A model generated the notes under the pieces. It made no database searches. It was not told the origin of the DNA and saw only the letters and a list, made by a program, of their open reading frames with translations. From Verrucomicrobiota bacterium (GTDB lineage Bacteria > Verrucomicrobiota > Verrucomicrobiia > Limisphaerales > UBA9464): DNA of 64,000 bases. The stretch lies in the NCBI GenBank assembly GCA_947454705.1, contig CANGKZ010000013.1, positions 60,800-124,799 on the forward strand, given 5' to 3'. How positions within the stretch are numbered: the stretch's first letter is position 1; each line of letters opens with the position of its first letter. Both the position numbers and the translations under genes were made by a program. Shown piece by piece: positions 48,397 through 57,640 of the stretch.

Positions 48397-49848
48397 TCAG
48401 GCGTTGGCGAGCGCGCGGGAGGCCGCGAGATCGTCCTTGCGCTGGCTCAGGCTGCGGAAGAATTCGTAGCCCTCGCGCACGCGACGCACCATCACGCTCT
48501 TGTCTTCGAGCATGGTTTTGATGATGCGCAGGATCGGGCCCGGACGCAGGTAGTAGGTGCGGTAGAAGCGATCGACCGCCTCGAAGATTTCGTCCTTGTT
48601 CAGGCCGGGATACTCCAGCGTGGACTGCTGCAGGCCGTCGCCGTGCAGAATGTCGGTCTTGTCCTTCTTCACGAACCAGCCGTTCTGGCGGGCCATTTCG
48701 TACAGCTCGGTGCCGGGATACGGCGCGGCGAGCGAAACCTGCAGCGAGAAGACGTCGAGCTCCTGAGCGAAGCGAATCGTCTGCTCGATGGTTTCCTTGG
48801 TCTCGACCGGAAGGCCGAGGATGAAGGTGCCGTGGATCACTACGCCGGCCTTGTGGCAGGACTTGGTGAAGCGGCGCATTTCGTCGGTGGTGACGCCCTT
48901 CTTGATGCGCTTGAGCGTCTCGTCGTTTCCGGACTCATAGCCCACAAGGAACAGGCGGAGGCCCGAGTCCTTCATGAACTTGATGGTGTCGTATTCGAGG
49001 TTCGCGCGGCTGTTGCACGACCAGGTCAGGCCCATCGGCGCGAGCTTCTTCGCGATTTCGCGGGCGCGCGGAAGATTCGCCGTGAAGGTGTCGTCATCGA
49101 AGAAGAACTCCTTCACCTGGGGGAAGGCGCTCTTCATGTAGGCCATCTCGGCCGCGACGTTCTCGGCCGAACGGACACGATACTTGTGTCCACCGATGGT
49201 CTGGGGCCAGAGGCAGAAAGTGCACTGCGCCGGGCATCCGCGCCCCGTGTACATCGACACGTACGGGTGCATCAGGTAGCCGATGAAGTACTTCTCGATG
49301 TCCAGATCACGCTTGTAAACGTCCGCCACCCAGGGGAGCTCATCCATGTTGTGGATCAGCTCGCGCTCGGGGTTGTGAATGATGCGACCGTCCTTCTTGA
49401 AGCTCAGTCCGGCGACCGTTTCCAGCGACCGTCCCTCGGCCACTTCCTTGCAGGTGAAGTCGAACTCCTTGCGGCCGACCCAGTCGATCGCTGGCGAGGC
49501 CTTGAGCGTCTCGGTCGGAAGCACCGCGGCGTGGGCACCCACGAAGCCAATCTTGGTCTTCGGACGGCGCTCCTTGATCGCCTCGGCCACCTTGCTGTCG
49601 TTCTTCAGCGTCGGGGTCGAGGTGTTGATGATGACGTGATCGTAGCCGTCGGCGATCTTGAGGCATTCCTCGACGCCGATGTTGTGCGGCGGGCAGTCGA
49701 GAAGGCGGGATCCCGGAACCAGGGCCGCGGGTTGGGCGAGCCAGGTGGGGTACCAGAAGCTGGTCACCTCACGCTTGGCCTGATAACGCGCACCAGCGCC
49801 GCCATCAAAGCCGTCGAAGCTCGGGGGGGAGAGAAACAGAGCACTCAT
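48397..49848 (-). CDS. hpnJ: HpnJ, hopanoid-associated B12 radical SAM protein
   Basis: The product is 483 aa. An N-terminal cobalamin-binding-like domain (GYDHVIINTSTPTLKND) precedes a radical SAM domain whose cluster motif is GCPAQCTFCLWPQT, which is characteristic of HpnJ. FFFDDDTFTANLPRAREI and GYESGNDETLKRIKKG are further radical SAM landmarks. In Burkholderia, hpnJ is required to form the cyclitol-ether head group of bacteriohopanetetrol. It lies 88 nt downstream of hpnH on the same strand. Confidence 0.93.
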   Translation of the reverse strand: MSALFLSPPSFDGFDGGAGARYQAKREVTSFWYPTWLAQPAALVPGSRLLDCPPHNIGVEECLKIADGYDHVIINTSTPTLKNDSKVAEAIKERRPKTKIGFVGAHAAVLPTETLKASPAIDWVGRKEFDFTCKEVAEGRSLETVAGLSFKKDGRIIHNPERELIHNMDELPWVADVYKRDLDIEKYFIGYLMHPYVSMYTGRGCPAQCTFCLWPQTIGGHKYRVRSAENVAAEMAYMKSAFPQVKEFFFDDDTFTANLPRAREIAKKLAPMGLTWSCNSRANLEYDTIKFMKDSGLRLFLVGYESGNDETLKRIKKGVTTDEMRRFTKSCHKAGVVIHGTFILGLPVETKETIEQTIRFAQELDVFSLQVSLAAPYPGTELYEMARQNGWFVKKDKTDILHGDGLQQSTLEYPGLNKDEIFEAVDRFYRTYYLRPGPILRIIKTMLEDKSVMVRRVREGYEFFRSLSQRKDDLAASRALANA

Positions 49849-49936
49849 TCAGTTCAGTTCGATTGGAAATTGCGGTCCTGCAGGAAACGAATGCCGGAGT
49901 CGAAAAACTCCCGGCACCCGGTCGGCGACCACCGGA

Positions 49937-51361
49937 TCACTCCGGCTTGAGGTCGATCTTCTTCGCGGCGTCCACCTTGGCCAGAAGCTCGTCGCGCTGG
50001 GTGGTGTCCATGCCGGGTTCGTCGTGGTCGTGATGTCCCTTGCGTTGGAACACCGACTGCGCGCCGTTCATCGCCGCGCGCGGGGAATTGATGGCCGCCT
50101 TGGCCTCGGCGAGATGCCCCTTGCCGATCGTGACGCCGTTGTACGCAGCCTTCTGCAACTCGGGCGTGGCCTGATAGGGCTTGGGCTTGGAACCGAAGTT
50201 GTATTTGAAGTTCTTCCAGTTGTCGCCGGACTGGTAGTTCGTGCCCAGCGCACCGGACGGATCGTATCCGCAGTGCACCATGCAGTTCTCGCAACGAGGG
50301 TCGCGCGCCTTGCCGTCCACCACACCGTACTTTTCCCACTTCACTTCTCGCAGCATCTCCTGATAGCCGGCGTAGTGACCGTCGGTCATCAGGTAGCACG
50401 GCGCCTTCCATCCACGCACGTTGTACGTCGGAATGGCCCAGGCGGTGCAGGTGAGCTCGCGCTTGCCGGAGAGGAATTCCTGGTAAACGGGAGTTCCAAA
50501 AATGGTAAACAACTGACCCCACTCCTCGATCTTCGCGAACTTCTCGCGGGTCATCTCGCGGGTGAGGAAGAACTCCTTGGGATCGCGGCCGAGGCGCTTG
50601 GCCATGTCCTTCTTGGCGGCGTCGTAGTCGTAGCCCGGGGAAATGGTATGTCCGTCCACCTCAAGCGAGCTGAGGTACTTGAACATCGTCTCCAACTCCT
50701 GCACGTCGGTCTCCTTGTACACCGTCGTGTTGGTGGCGCACTGGTAGCCGAGGATCTTCGCCATGCGGATGGCGGCGATGCATTCCTTGAACACGCCTTC
50801 GCGCTCCACGATGAGATCATGGGTGTACTCCAGACCGTCCACGTGGACGTTCCAGTACATCCACTGGCTGGGGCGGATGACCACCTTGGTCTTCGCGGCA
50901 CCGTCGGCCTTGCGGATGGCTTCGGCTTCCTTCTCGGTGACCAACTGCTCGGTCACCAGGCGGGAGAGCTGCGGTTCCATGGCCGGGGTGTAAACCGCGG
51001 CGAGGTAGTCGCGCATTTTCTTCCGCATGAACACGCCGTTCGTGCAGACGTAGATCACGCGACCCTGCTCGTGCAGGCCGGCGATGAGTTCCTCGATCTT
51101 GGGGTAGATCAGGGGTTCACCACCGCAGATCGACACCATCGGCGCGTCGCACTCCGTGGCCGCGCCGAGGCACTGCTCGAGCGGGACCATGTCCTTGAGA
51201 TTGGTGGAGTACTCGCGGATGCGACCGCAACCGGTGCACGTGAGGTTGCAGGTGTGAAGCGGCTCAAGCTGGAGCACCATCGCGAACTTCGGCGTCCGCG
51301 CGAGCTTGTGCTTGATGATGTGCGAAGCGATTTTGACCGTTAGGGCCAGGGGAAAACGCAT
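49937..51361 (-). CDS. hpnH: HpnH, adenosylhopane-forming radical SAM enzyme
   Basis: HpnH adds the 5'-deoxyadenosyl group to diploptene, the first step to C35 hopanoids. The product is 474 aa; family members recalled are about 330-390 aa. The cluster motif is CNLTCTGCGRIREY near residue 38, then ICGGEPLIYPKIEEL, VYVCTNGVFMRKKM, and the C-terminal DUF3463-like region with CTAWAIPTYNVRGWKAPCYLMTDG and RCENCMVHCGYDPSG. The extra length comes from a Glu/Lys-rich insertion around residues 125-160 (PQLSRLVTEQLVTEKEAEAI) and a charged C-terminal tail of about 80 residues. Confidence 0.93.
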   Translation of the reverse strand: MRFPLALTVKIASHIIKHKLARTPKFAMVLQLEPLHTCNLTCTGCGRIREYSTNLKDMVPLEQCLGAATECDAPMVSICGGEPLIYPKIEELIAGLHEQGRVIYVCTNGVFMRKKMRDYLAAVYTPAMEPQLSRLVTEQLVTEKEAEAIRKADGAAKTKVVIRPSQWMYWNVHVDGLEYTHDLIVEREGVFKECIAAIRMAKILGYQCATNTTVYKETDVQELETMFKYLSSLEVDGHTISPGYDYDAAKKDMAKRLGRDPKEFFLTREMTREKFAKIEEWGQLFTIFGTPVYQEFLSGKRELTCTAWAIPTYNVRGWKAPCYLMTDGHYAGYQEMLREVKWEKYGVVDGKARDPRCENCMVHCGYDPSGALGTNYQSGDNWKNFKYNFGSKPKPYQATPELQKAAYNGVTIGKGHLAEAKAAINSPRAAMNGAQSVFQRKGHHDHDEPGMDTTQRDELLAKVDAAKKIDLKPE

Positions 51362-51465
51362 ACGGTTAAAAACAAATGCAATCAGCGATCGTCTGACTAA
51401 AATTCAAGGCCCGGAAACCACTGCCCGGGCCTGCAATACCGAGACCAAAATTGAACCACCCCGGT

Positions 51466-51696
51466 TCAATCCACCGTGACCACACCGGTTTCCGCAGAAC
51501 CAGAAGTCTGAACGGATTCCACTGCGGGAGCGGGCGAAACCGAAGGAACACGAACCGGAGCCGACCGGTGCTGAATGAACAGCGTGGCCGGAGAGGCCGA
51601 GTAGGTTCCGTTGAAACCGCCGCACCCGGCGGTGGATACCACCACGGAAGCCAGCAACGTCCCGAGGACGAAGCGACGGTTCAAGAAAGCCTTCAT
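51466..51696 (-). CDS. Small putative lipoprotein
   Basis: The product is 76 aa. The basic start MKAFLNRRF and hydrophobic segment LGTLLASVVVSTAGC end in a lipobox (STAGC), so it is probably cleaved and lipid-modified at Cys25. The remaining ~50 residues are Ser/Pro/Val-rich without a recognisable domain. It lies upstream of hpnH on the same strand (104-nt gap) and back to back with the NupC-type gene. The call rests on the signal only. Confidence 0.65.
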   Translation of the reverse strand: MKAFLNRRFVLGTLLASVVVSTAGCGGFNGTYSASPATLFIQHRSAPVRVPSVSPAPAVESVQTSGSAETGVVTVD

Positions 51697-51823
51697 GGAT
51701 CCAAGGATAGGGAGGATCCCTCTCGGGGCAATAGGTTATTTCCCGGTTTGTGGCGACATGAATGGCCCTGGAGTGATGCCCCTCCCGCCCCGCTTTCCAC
51801 TCGCCATTCGACAGACCCACCCG

Positions 51824-53092
51824 ATGACGATAGGCTGCCCGCCCGTGACGCTCAAACTCACCAGTGCGCTCGGGCTTGTTCTTATCATCGTAATTGGATG
51901 GCTGCTTTCCGAGAATCGGCGGCTCTTTCCGTGGAGGACCGTCATTTGGGGTGTCCTACTTCAGTTCGGATTCGCACTTTTCATTCTTCGAACCGACATC
52001 GGCCTCCGGATCTTCAACGGTTGCCAGACCGCCGTGGATCGGTTCATCGGTTTCGCGAACGAGGGAAACCAGCTCGTCTTTGGTCCGCTGGCGAAGCGGG
52101 ATATCATGGAACACGGTTTGGGAGCCGGGAACGGGTTCATCCTCGTCATCACGGTGACCGGCACCATCGTCCTGATTTCAGCGGTCTCCTCCCTGCTCTA
52201 CCACTACAACATCCTGCAGGTGGTCGTCCGAGCCATCGCTTGGGTGATGCGACGCGCCATGGGCACCAGCGGAAGTGAAACGCTCAGCGCCGCGGCGAAC
52301 ATTTTCATGGGGCAAACCGAGGCGCCTCTCGTCATCAAACCCTACCTCGCCCGCATGACCCGCAGCGAGCTGAACTGCATGATGACCGGAGGCTTCGCCA
52401 CCATCGCCGGTGGCGTCATGGCCGTGTACTCCGGAGTCTTGAAAATACCGGCAGGCCACCTGATCACGGCCAGCGTGATGAGCGCCCCAGCCGCCCTGCT
52501 CATTTCAAAGGTGATGATTCCCGAAACCGAGACCAGTGAGACCGCAGCCGGTGCCAGCGCCAAGATTGAACGGGAAACCATCAACGGAATCGACGCCATT
52601 TGCGTGGGGGCGAGCGAGGGCATGAAGCTGGCCATCAATGTAGCCGCCATGCTCATCGCGTTCACCGCAATCGTCGCCGCCTCCAACTGGCTCCTCGGAC
52701 TCCTCGTTCACCCCCTCGGCTGGCATACCGATCAACCCCTTCAACAGACCTTCGGATTCCTGAACGCGCCGTTTGCGTGGATGATCGGCGTGCCGGTAAA
52801 GGACTGCTACGTAGCGGGGCAAATCCTTGGAGAACGCATCGCGCTCAACGAGATGTTCGGCTACATCAGTCTGAACAACGCCAAGGCCACCCTCGATCCC
52901 CGCACCTACGATCTGATCAGCTACGCGCTTTGCGGCTTCGCCAACTTGGGAAGCGTTGCCATCCAGATCGGTGGGATCGGTGCCCTGCTCCCCTCGCGCC
53001 GGTCAGACCTCGCTCGACTCGGCCTCAAAGCCATGTTCGGCGGCTTGCTCGCCTGCTACATGACCGCCTGCATCGCGGGCATCCTGCTCTGA
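51824..53092 (+). CDS. NupC-type concentrative nucleoside transporter
   Basis: The product is about 422 aa from the ATG at 51824; codons upstream of this overlap the divergent lipoprotein gene and look unlikely. It has about nine to ten membrane segments. CNT-family motifs are the N-terminal VIWGVLLQFGFALFIL, the central GQTEAPLVIKPYLARMTRSELN, MTGGFATIAGGVMAVY, and the late GERIALNEMFGYISL with YALCGFANLGSVAIQIGGIG. It is predicted to take up nucleosides with Na+ or H+. There are no nucleoside-metabolism genes next to it. Confidence 0.93.
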   Translation: MTIGCPPVTLKLTSALGLVLIIVIGWLLSENRRLFPWRTVIWGVLLQFGFALFILRTDIGLRIFNGCQTAVDRFIGFANEGNQLVFGPLAKRDIMEHGLGAGNGFILVITVTGTIVLISAVSSLLYHYNILQVVVRAIAWVMRRAMGTSGSETLSAAANIFMGQTEAPLVIKPYLARMTRSELNCMMTGGFATIAGGVMAVYSGVLKIPAGHLITASVMSAPAALLISKVMIPETETSETAAGASAKIERETINGIDAICVGASEGMKLAINVAAMLIAFTAIVAASNWLLGLLVHPLGWHTDQPLQQTFGFLNAPFAWMIGVPVKDCYVAGQILGERIALNEMFGYISLNNAKATLDPRTYDLISYALCGFANLGSVAIQIGGIGALLPSRRSDLARLGLKAMFGGLLACYMTACIAGILL

Positions 53093-53129
53093 TTTCCTCC
53101 AGCGCCCGCAACATCGGGGCGGATCACGA

Positions 53130-54971
53130 TCACGATCCCAGCGACGCTGCCTTGCGACGCGCGATCCATTCCTTCATCCGGGCTTCCAGGATGTCGAGCG
53201 GCACCGCGCCGCGGGACAACAGTTCGTCGTGGAAGGCCCGCAGATCGAACTTCGAGCCCAACTCCGCCGTCGCCAGCGCCCGGAGTTCGCGGATCTTGAG
53301 TTGCCCGATCTTGTAAGCCAGCGCCTGCCCGGGCCACACGATGTAGCGGTCCACTTCCACCACAATGTCGTGCTCCGACTTGCCGGCGTTGTCCTTGAAG
53401 AACTGGATCGCCTGCTCCCGGCTCCAGCCCAAGGCGTGCATCCCGGTATCCACCACCAGGCGGATCGAACGCCACATCTCGTAGGTCAGCTGACCAAACT
53501 TGCTGTACGGATCCTGATAGAAGCCCATTTCCTCCCCAAGGCTCTCCGAATAAAGCCCCCATCCCTCGACGAATGCGGTCGTTTCCGAGTGTTTCTGGAA
53601 CTCCGGCACGCCCTCGAGCTCCTGTGCCAGCGCGATCTGCAAGTGATGACCGGGAACCGCCTCATGGAGCGTGAGCGCCTCCATTTCCCACTTGGGACGC
53701 GAGTTTAATTGATAGGTATTGGCGAAGAAGGTTCCAGGACGACCAAACGCACCCGCCCCAGGCTGATAATACGCGGTGGTCTGTGAACGTTCGGAATACG
53801 ACGGAACCGGGGCCACGCCATAGGGCAGGCGCGGCAACTTTCCGAACAGCCGCGGCAGTTGCTCGTCCGCCCGCTTGGCCACGTCTCGATACCCGGCGAG
53901 CAATTCCGAAGACCTCGTGTAGAAGAAGTCCGGATTCGTCCGCAAATGAACAAAAAACGCCGGCAAATCCCCCTGGAACCCGGTTTTCTTCCGAATCGAT
54001 TCCATCTCCGCCCGGATGCGTCGCACTTCGGACATGCCGATTTCGTGGATCTGCTGCGGAGTCAGGTCCGTGGTCGTGTAACGCCGGACACGTCGCGCGT
54101 ACCAAGCCTGTCCATCCGGCAAGGAAGTGCAGGCGATATTGGTTCGGGCCCCGGGCACGTACTCGGTCGAGAGGAATTTCTCCAACTCGCGAAGCTTGGG
54201 AAACACCTGATTGGTGATCGCGGCGAGCGCCCGCGCGCGGATCTCCTCCGCCTCCGCAGCGGGAAGACTGGAGGGCAGATCCCGAAACGAACGGAACAAG
54301 GCACTGTCCTTCGGATCCGACGTGATCAACGCCGAGACCTGCTTCGGGACATCCCGCAACGTCACCTGCGGAGGTGTCACCCCGTTCGCCAAGCCCTCCC
54401 GCAGCAGCGCGATGGTCTGATCCGCCAGCGTCCCAGCCGCCTCCAGACGCGCCACCCGGTCGTCAAAATGGGAAGTCTTCGAGGTCTGCATCAATTGCAA
54501 CACCTGTGGCAGGTCCTGCTGGATTCCGCCGAGTTGATTCAGCGTCATCCACTCATCGTGGAACCGGGACGCTTCCACCCCCTCCTGAACGGAACGCTGA
54601 AACAGATCGAGCTGAAGACGCTCCTCGTTGGAAAGCGCGCTGCGATCGATAGTCTTCAGCACCGAAAGCGGCCGCTGCAGTTCGCGTCGATGACGATCAA
54701 TCGTGCCACGCGACACATCCGACCAACGCCGGCTGCCGACCGATTGCCCGACATAGGTGGCGGTCTCGGGCGACTCGTTCAACTGGTATTGCCAATCGAG
54801 TTCGAACAACTGCTTCAGACGGCGCGAGTCCGAGCCCGGCTCATTGGTCTTCGCAAGCCGGGCATAAGTCGCATCGAATTCCGCGGGCGATTTCAACCTG
54901 GGCTCATCCGCCAGAGCACCGAAGATTCCACACAGTCCCAGGGTCGTCGCGATCTGAGCCTTCCAATTCAT
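53130..54971 (-). CDS. Exported DUF885 metallopeptidase
   Basis: The product is 613 aa with a signal peptide (MNWKAQIATTLGLCGIFGALA). The DUF885 core shows the zinc motif LTLHEAVPGHHLQIALAQ, followed by AFVEGWGLYSESLGEEMG and a downstream metal-ligand region (RSIRLVVDTGMHALGWSREQA), as well as YYQPGAG before the active site. DUF885 proteins are predicted or shown zinc peptidases/carboxypeptidases acting outside the cytoplasm. The gene converges with the transporter gene and diverges from the rrf2 gene. Confidence 0.9.
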   Translation of the reverse strand: MNWKAQIATTLGLCGIFGALADEPRLKSPAEFDATYARLAKTNEPGSDSRRLKQLFELDWQYQLNESPETATYVGQSVGSRRWSDVSRGTIDRHRRELQRPLSVLKTIDRSALSNEERLQLDLFQRSVQEGVEASRFHDEWMTLNQLGGIQQDLPQVLQLMQTSKTSHFDDRVARLEAAGTLADQTIALLREGLANGVTPPQVTLRDVPKQVSALITSDPKDSALFRSFRDLPSSLPAAEAEEIRARALAAITNQVFPKLRELEKFLSTEYVPGARTNIACTSLPDGQAWYARRVRRYTTTDLTPQQIHEIGMSEVRRIRAEMESIRKKTGFQGDLPAFFVHLRTNPDFFYTRSSELLAGYRDVAKRADEQLPRLFGKLPRLPYGVAPVPSYSERSQTTAYYQPGAGAFGRPGTFFANTYQLNSRPKWEMEALTLHEAVPGHHLQIALAQELEGVPEFQKHSETTAFVEGWGLYSESLGEEMGFYQDPYSKFGQLTYEMWRSIRLVVDTGMHALGWSREQAIQFFKDNAGKSEHDIVVEVDRYIVWPGQALAYKIGQLKIRELRALATAELGSKFDLRAFHDELLSRGAVPLDILEARMKEWIARRKAASLGS

Positions 54972-55112
54972 TCCTCAAACAAGCGGAACGCCGCCCCTGC
55001 GGTCAAGCCACCATCCCCGGCGGACGACGAAAGACGCTGAAAACAGCTCTCAACACCCACGAACCCAGTCCAGCCTTGCACCCCGTCGATCGGATTGCAG
55101 ACTCCCTGCTCC

Positions 55113-55532
55113 GTGAAACTCTCGGTCAAAAGCGACTACGCAGTTCGAGCCGTGCTGGCCCTCGCCCGACGCCACAGCTCGGACACCTCCACGCGTGTCG
55201 AGACCATTGCCGCGGAGTACGGGATCCCGCCCAACTACCTGGTTCAAATCCTCATTGAACTCAAAACCGGCGGACTCGTCCGCAGCCAGCGAGGAAAGAC
55301 CGGCGGCTACCGGTTGGTGCGTCCGCCAGCGGAAATCAGTTTTGGGGAAGTGCTCCGCTGCGTCCACGGCCCGCTCTTCGATTCTCCGGCGTTCAGCGAT
55401 CCCACCTGCCCTCCCGAACTTCGGCAGTGCTGGAACCGCCTCCGCGACGCCGTCGAGGGAGAAGCAGCCAGCATCAACTTTCAGCAGCTGATTGAAGCCG
55501 GATCCGAGAAGGATCGGATGTTCTACATCTGA
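55113..55532 (+). CDS. Rrf2-family transcriptional regulator
   Basis: The product is 139 aa from a GTG at 55113 (VKLSVKSDYAVRAVLALAR), the normal Rrf2 start. A winged helix spans residues ~10-75 (VETIAAEYGIPPNYLVQILIELKTGGLVRSQRGKTGGYRLVRP). Three cysteines follow (RCVHGP..., PTCPPELRQCW), the positions at which Rrf2 proteins such as IscR, NsrR or RirA bind an Fe-S cluster, although the spacing differs from IscR. It may sense iron-sulfur, redox or cysteine state. Targets are unknown; the adjacent divergent DUF885 gene shares its upstream region. Confidence 0.92.
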   Translation: MKLSVKSDYAVRAVLALARRHSSDTSTRVETIAAEYGIPPNYLVQILIELKTGGLVRSQRGKTGGYRLVRPPAEISFGEVLRCVHGPLFDSPAFSDPTCPPELRQCWNRLRDAVEGEAASINFQQLIEAGSEKDRMFYI

Positions 55533-55608
55533 AGCCCTGGCTGCCGTTCAACCTGCCGATGGCTGCAGGCGGTGAACTGCACGACGGGCTCACAGGCATT
55601 TCGTCCCA

Positions 55609-56421
55609 TCACGATGAAATCCATCGAACCGGATGAACAGCGGTGATTCCGAGCCGCTCCAATCCGGCCGCAAACGTCTCGATCCCCCGCCGCTCCGACG
55701 CCCCAAGCACGTACCGAATATGATGCCGGAGGTAGCGGTCACGCGTGGCCTCATCAAATTCACTGCGGGTCCGGATGAGTTCATCCAACGCCCCCAGGCC
55801 CTCGTCCCGGGCCTGAATCAGCCGACGGGCCAGGCTTCCCGAATCCACCGCCCGGCGAATCGCCCAGACTGCGTAAACAAACGGCAGTCCAGTCGCCTCC
55901 TTCCACGCGGATCCAAGGTCCCAAAGTTGGTACAACGACGCGGCCGACGACTGACGGAAGGCAATCGCCGGATCCCCGATGAGCAGGAACCCATCGAGCC
56001 CCTCTTCCGCCGGCGGACGCGATCCCTCCATTCGAACATAATCCGGGCTCAATCCGCGATCCTTCATCAGCCATTGGAGCAGCCGAACACTGGTGAGCGA
56101 CGCCGGATCACACCCCACCCGCCGGACCTCGTTGAGCGGTCCCCGGTGGGCCAGCAACACGCTGTACACCGGACCGTCGGAACACACCCCAACGCCGTCC
56201 ACCACGTCGTAAAGGTCATTCTCCAGGACCTCGGCCACGCTCACCAGTCCTGCGTCCACTTCACCCGCCCGAAGCCACCGGGCCAGCAAGCTCGGCGGGG
56301 CCAGCCGCACTCCCGAACCCAACCCGTGGATCAAGGGAACCGCGTTGAGGTACGGAACCGATCCAATCCGAGGGAGAGCGGCCCCTGCGGAATCAGCGGC
56401 AGCGGAAAGATCGGGACTCAT
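55609..56421 (-). CDS. mqnA: MqnA, chorismate dehydratase
   Basis: MqnA makes 3-enolpyruvylbenzoate from chorismate, the first step of the futalosine route to menaquinone. The product is 270 aa. Family features are RIGSVPYLNAVPLIHGL at the N-terminus, AGEVDAGLVSVAEVL, SVRLLQWLMKDRGL, FLLIGDPAIAF and a WKEATGLPFVYAVWAIRR segment. Its ATG overlaps the mqnE stop (56418-56421), so the two are translationally coupled. Confidence 0.95.
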   Translation of the reverse strand: MSPDLSAAADSAGAALPRIGSVPYLNAVPLIHGLGSGVRLAPPSLLARWLRAGEVDAGLVSVAEVLENDLYDVVDGVGVCSDGPVYSVLLAHRGPLNEVRRVGCDPASLTSVRLLQWLMKDRGLSPDYVRMEGSRPPAEEGLDGFLLIGDPAIAFRQSSAASLYQLWDLGSAWKEATGLPFVYAVWAIRRAVDSGSLARRLIQARDEGLGALDELIRTRSEFDEATRDRYLRHHIRYVLGASERRGIETFAAGLERLGITAVHPVRWISS

Positions 56422-57563
56422 GCCGTCGCCACCACTCCCGATTCCGCAGGCGCGGGAGCCGGATGCGGAGCCTCCCCCACCACTTCGTAAAACGTATTGC
56501 GCCGGACCGGCACCAGCCCGGCTTCGCGGATCGCACGCACCATCGCCGCCTCACTTTGTCCCTGCGGCGTGGATGCGCCAGCCATGTGGAAGATGTGCTC
56601 CTCCTGAATCGTGCCGTGCAAATCATCCGCCCCGTAACTCAGCGCCACCTGCGCCAGCCGAAGCCCCATTCCCACCCAATACGCCGTGACGTGCGGGATG
56701 TTGTCCAAAAACGCACGGCTCGCCGCGATCGTTCGCAGCGTGTCCAACGCACTCGGCGCCCGGTCCACCGGAATGCCGTTGTTCTCGGGATGATACGGCA
56801 GCGCCACGAACCCCGTGAAACCACCGGTCTCGTCCTGAAGCGCACGAAGCTTCGACAAATGATCCACCCGCTGCGCGAGCGTCTCCACATGGCCAAACAG
56901 CATCGTGCAGGTGCTGCGTCCTCCGAGCCGATGCCACGTGCGATGAACATCCAGCCACTCGTCCGCCGTTTCCTTGCCCCGGGCAATTCGATCGCGCACT
57001 TCAGCGTCGAAGATTTCAGCGCCGCCGCCCGTGAGGGAATCCAGTCCGGCCTCCTTCAATTGAGCGAGGACCTGATCCACCGGTTGACGCGACAGCCGGG
57101 CGAAGTGCAGCACTTCGATCGCGGTGAAACACTTGAGCGAAGGGCGAGGCTCCACCTGCCCGAGCGCGTGAATCATTTCCACGTACCACGAAAACGGAAG
57201 TGAGGGATGCAGCCCGCCGACGATGTGAAGCTCGGTCGCCCCCTGCGCCACCGCGGCCTTCGCCTTGGCCACGATCTCATCCAGCGTCAGCTCGAAGCCG
57301 TCTCCATTCCGCTTCTTCCGCGAGAACGCACAGAACTGGCAGCTCAGGATGCAGTAATTGCTGTAGTTGATGTAGGCGTTGAGAATGTAGCTCGCCCGGT
57401 CGCCATTTTTGCGACGCCGCATCGCGCTTCCCACTGCACCCAGTGCGTTGAGATCCGTGCTTCCGAACAAACTCAATGCATCGGCGACATCCAGTCGCAC
57501 TCCGGAGGCCACCTTCTCGTAGATCGGGGCCAGCGGACTGTTTCGCAGCGAAATGGGAGTCAT
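56418..57563 (-). CDS. mqnE: MqnE, aminodeoxyfutalosine synthase
   Basis: MqnE is a radical SAM enzyme that joins 3-enolpyruvylbenzoate to the adenosyl moiety of SAM, giving aminodeoxyfutalosine. The product is 381 aa. The cluster motif is NYCILSCQFCAFSRK; VGGLHPSLPFSWYVEM, GGGAEIFDAEVRDRI, LFGHVETLAQRVDHL and HGTIQEEHIFHMAGA are family landmarks. It lies between mqnC (77 nt upstream) and mqnA on one strand. Confidence 0.95.
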   Translation of the reverse strand: MTPISLRNSPLAPIYEKVASGVRLDVADALSLFGSTDLNALGAVGSAMRRRKNGDRASYILNAYINYSNYCILSCQFCAFSRKKRNGDGFELTLDEIVAKAKAAVAQGATELHIVGGLHPSLPFSWYVEMIHALGQVEPRPSLKCFTAIEVLHFARLSRQPVDQVLAQLKEAGLDSLTGGGAEIFDAEVRDRIARGKETADEWLDVHRTWHRLGGRSTCTMLFGHVETLAQRVDHLSKLRALQDETGGFTGFVALPYHPENNGIPVDRAPSALDTLRTIAASRAFLDNIPHVTAYWVGMGLRLAQVALSYGADDLHGTIQEEHIFHMAGASTPQGQSEAAMVRAIREAGLVPVRRNTFYEVVGEAPHPAPAPAESGVVATA

Positions 57564-57640
57564 GATTTTTTGGAGCGTCTGACGCGTATGCGTATGCGAA
57601 GGGGTCTGAGTGCGGATGCGGGTTCGTCAGCGACTTGAGC

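Noticed and set aside
47380..49950. Open frame of about 856 codons on the plus strand
   Set aside because: It runs antisense to the flavin reductase and hpnJ genes and has no domain of its own.
57576..57615. Short repeated GCGTATGC-like motif between mqnC and mqnE
   Set aside because: Too short and irregular to support an operator or repeat call.
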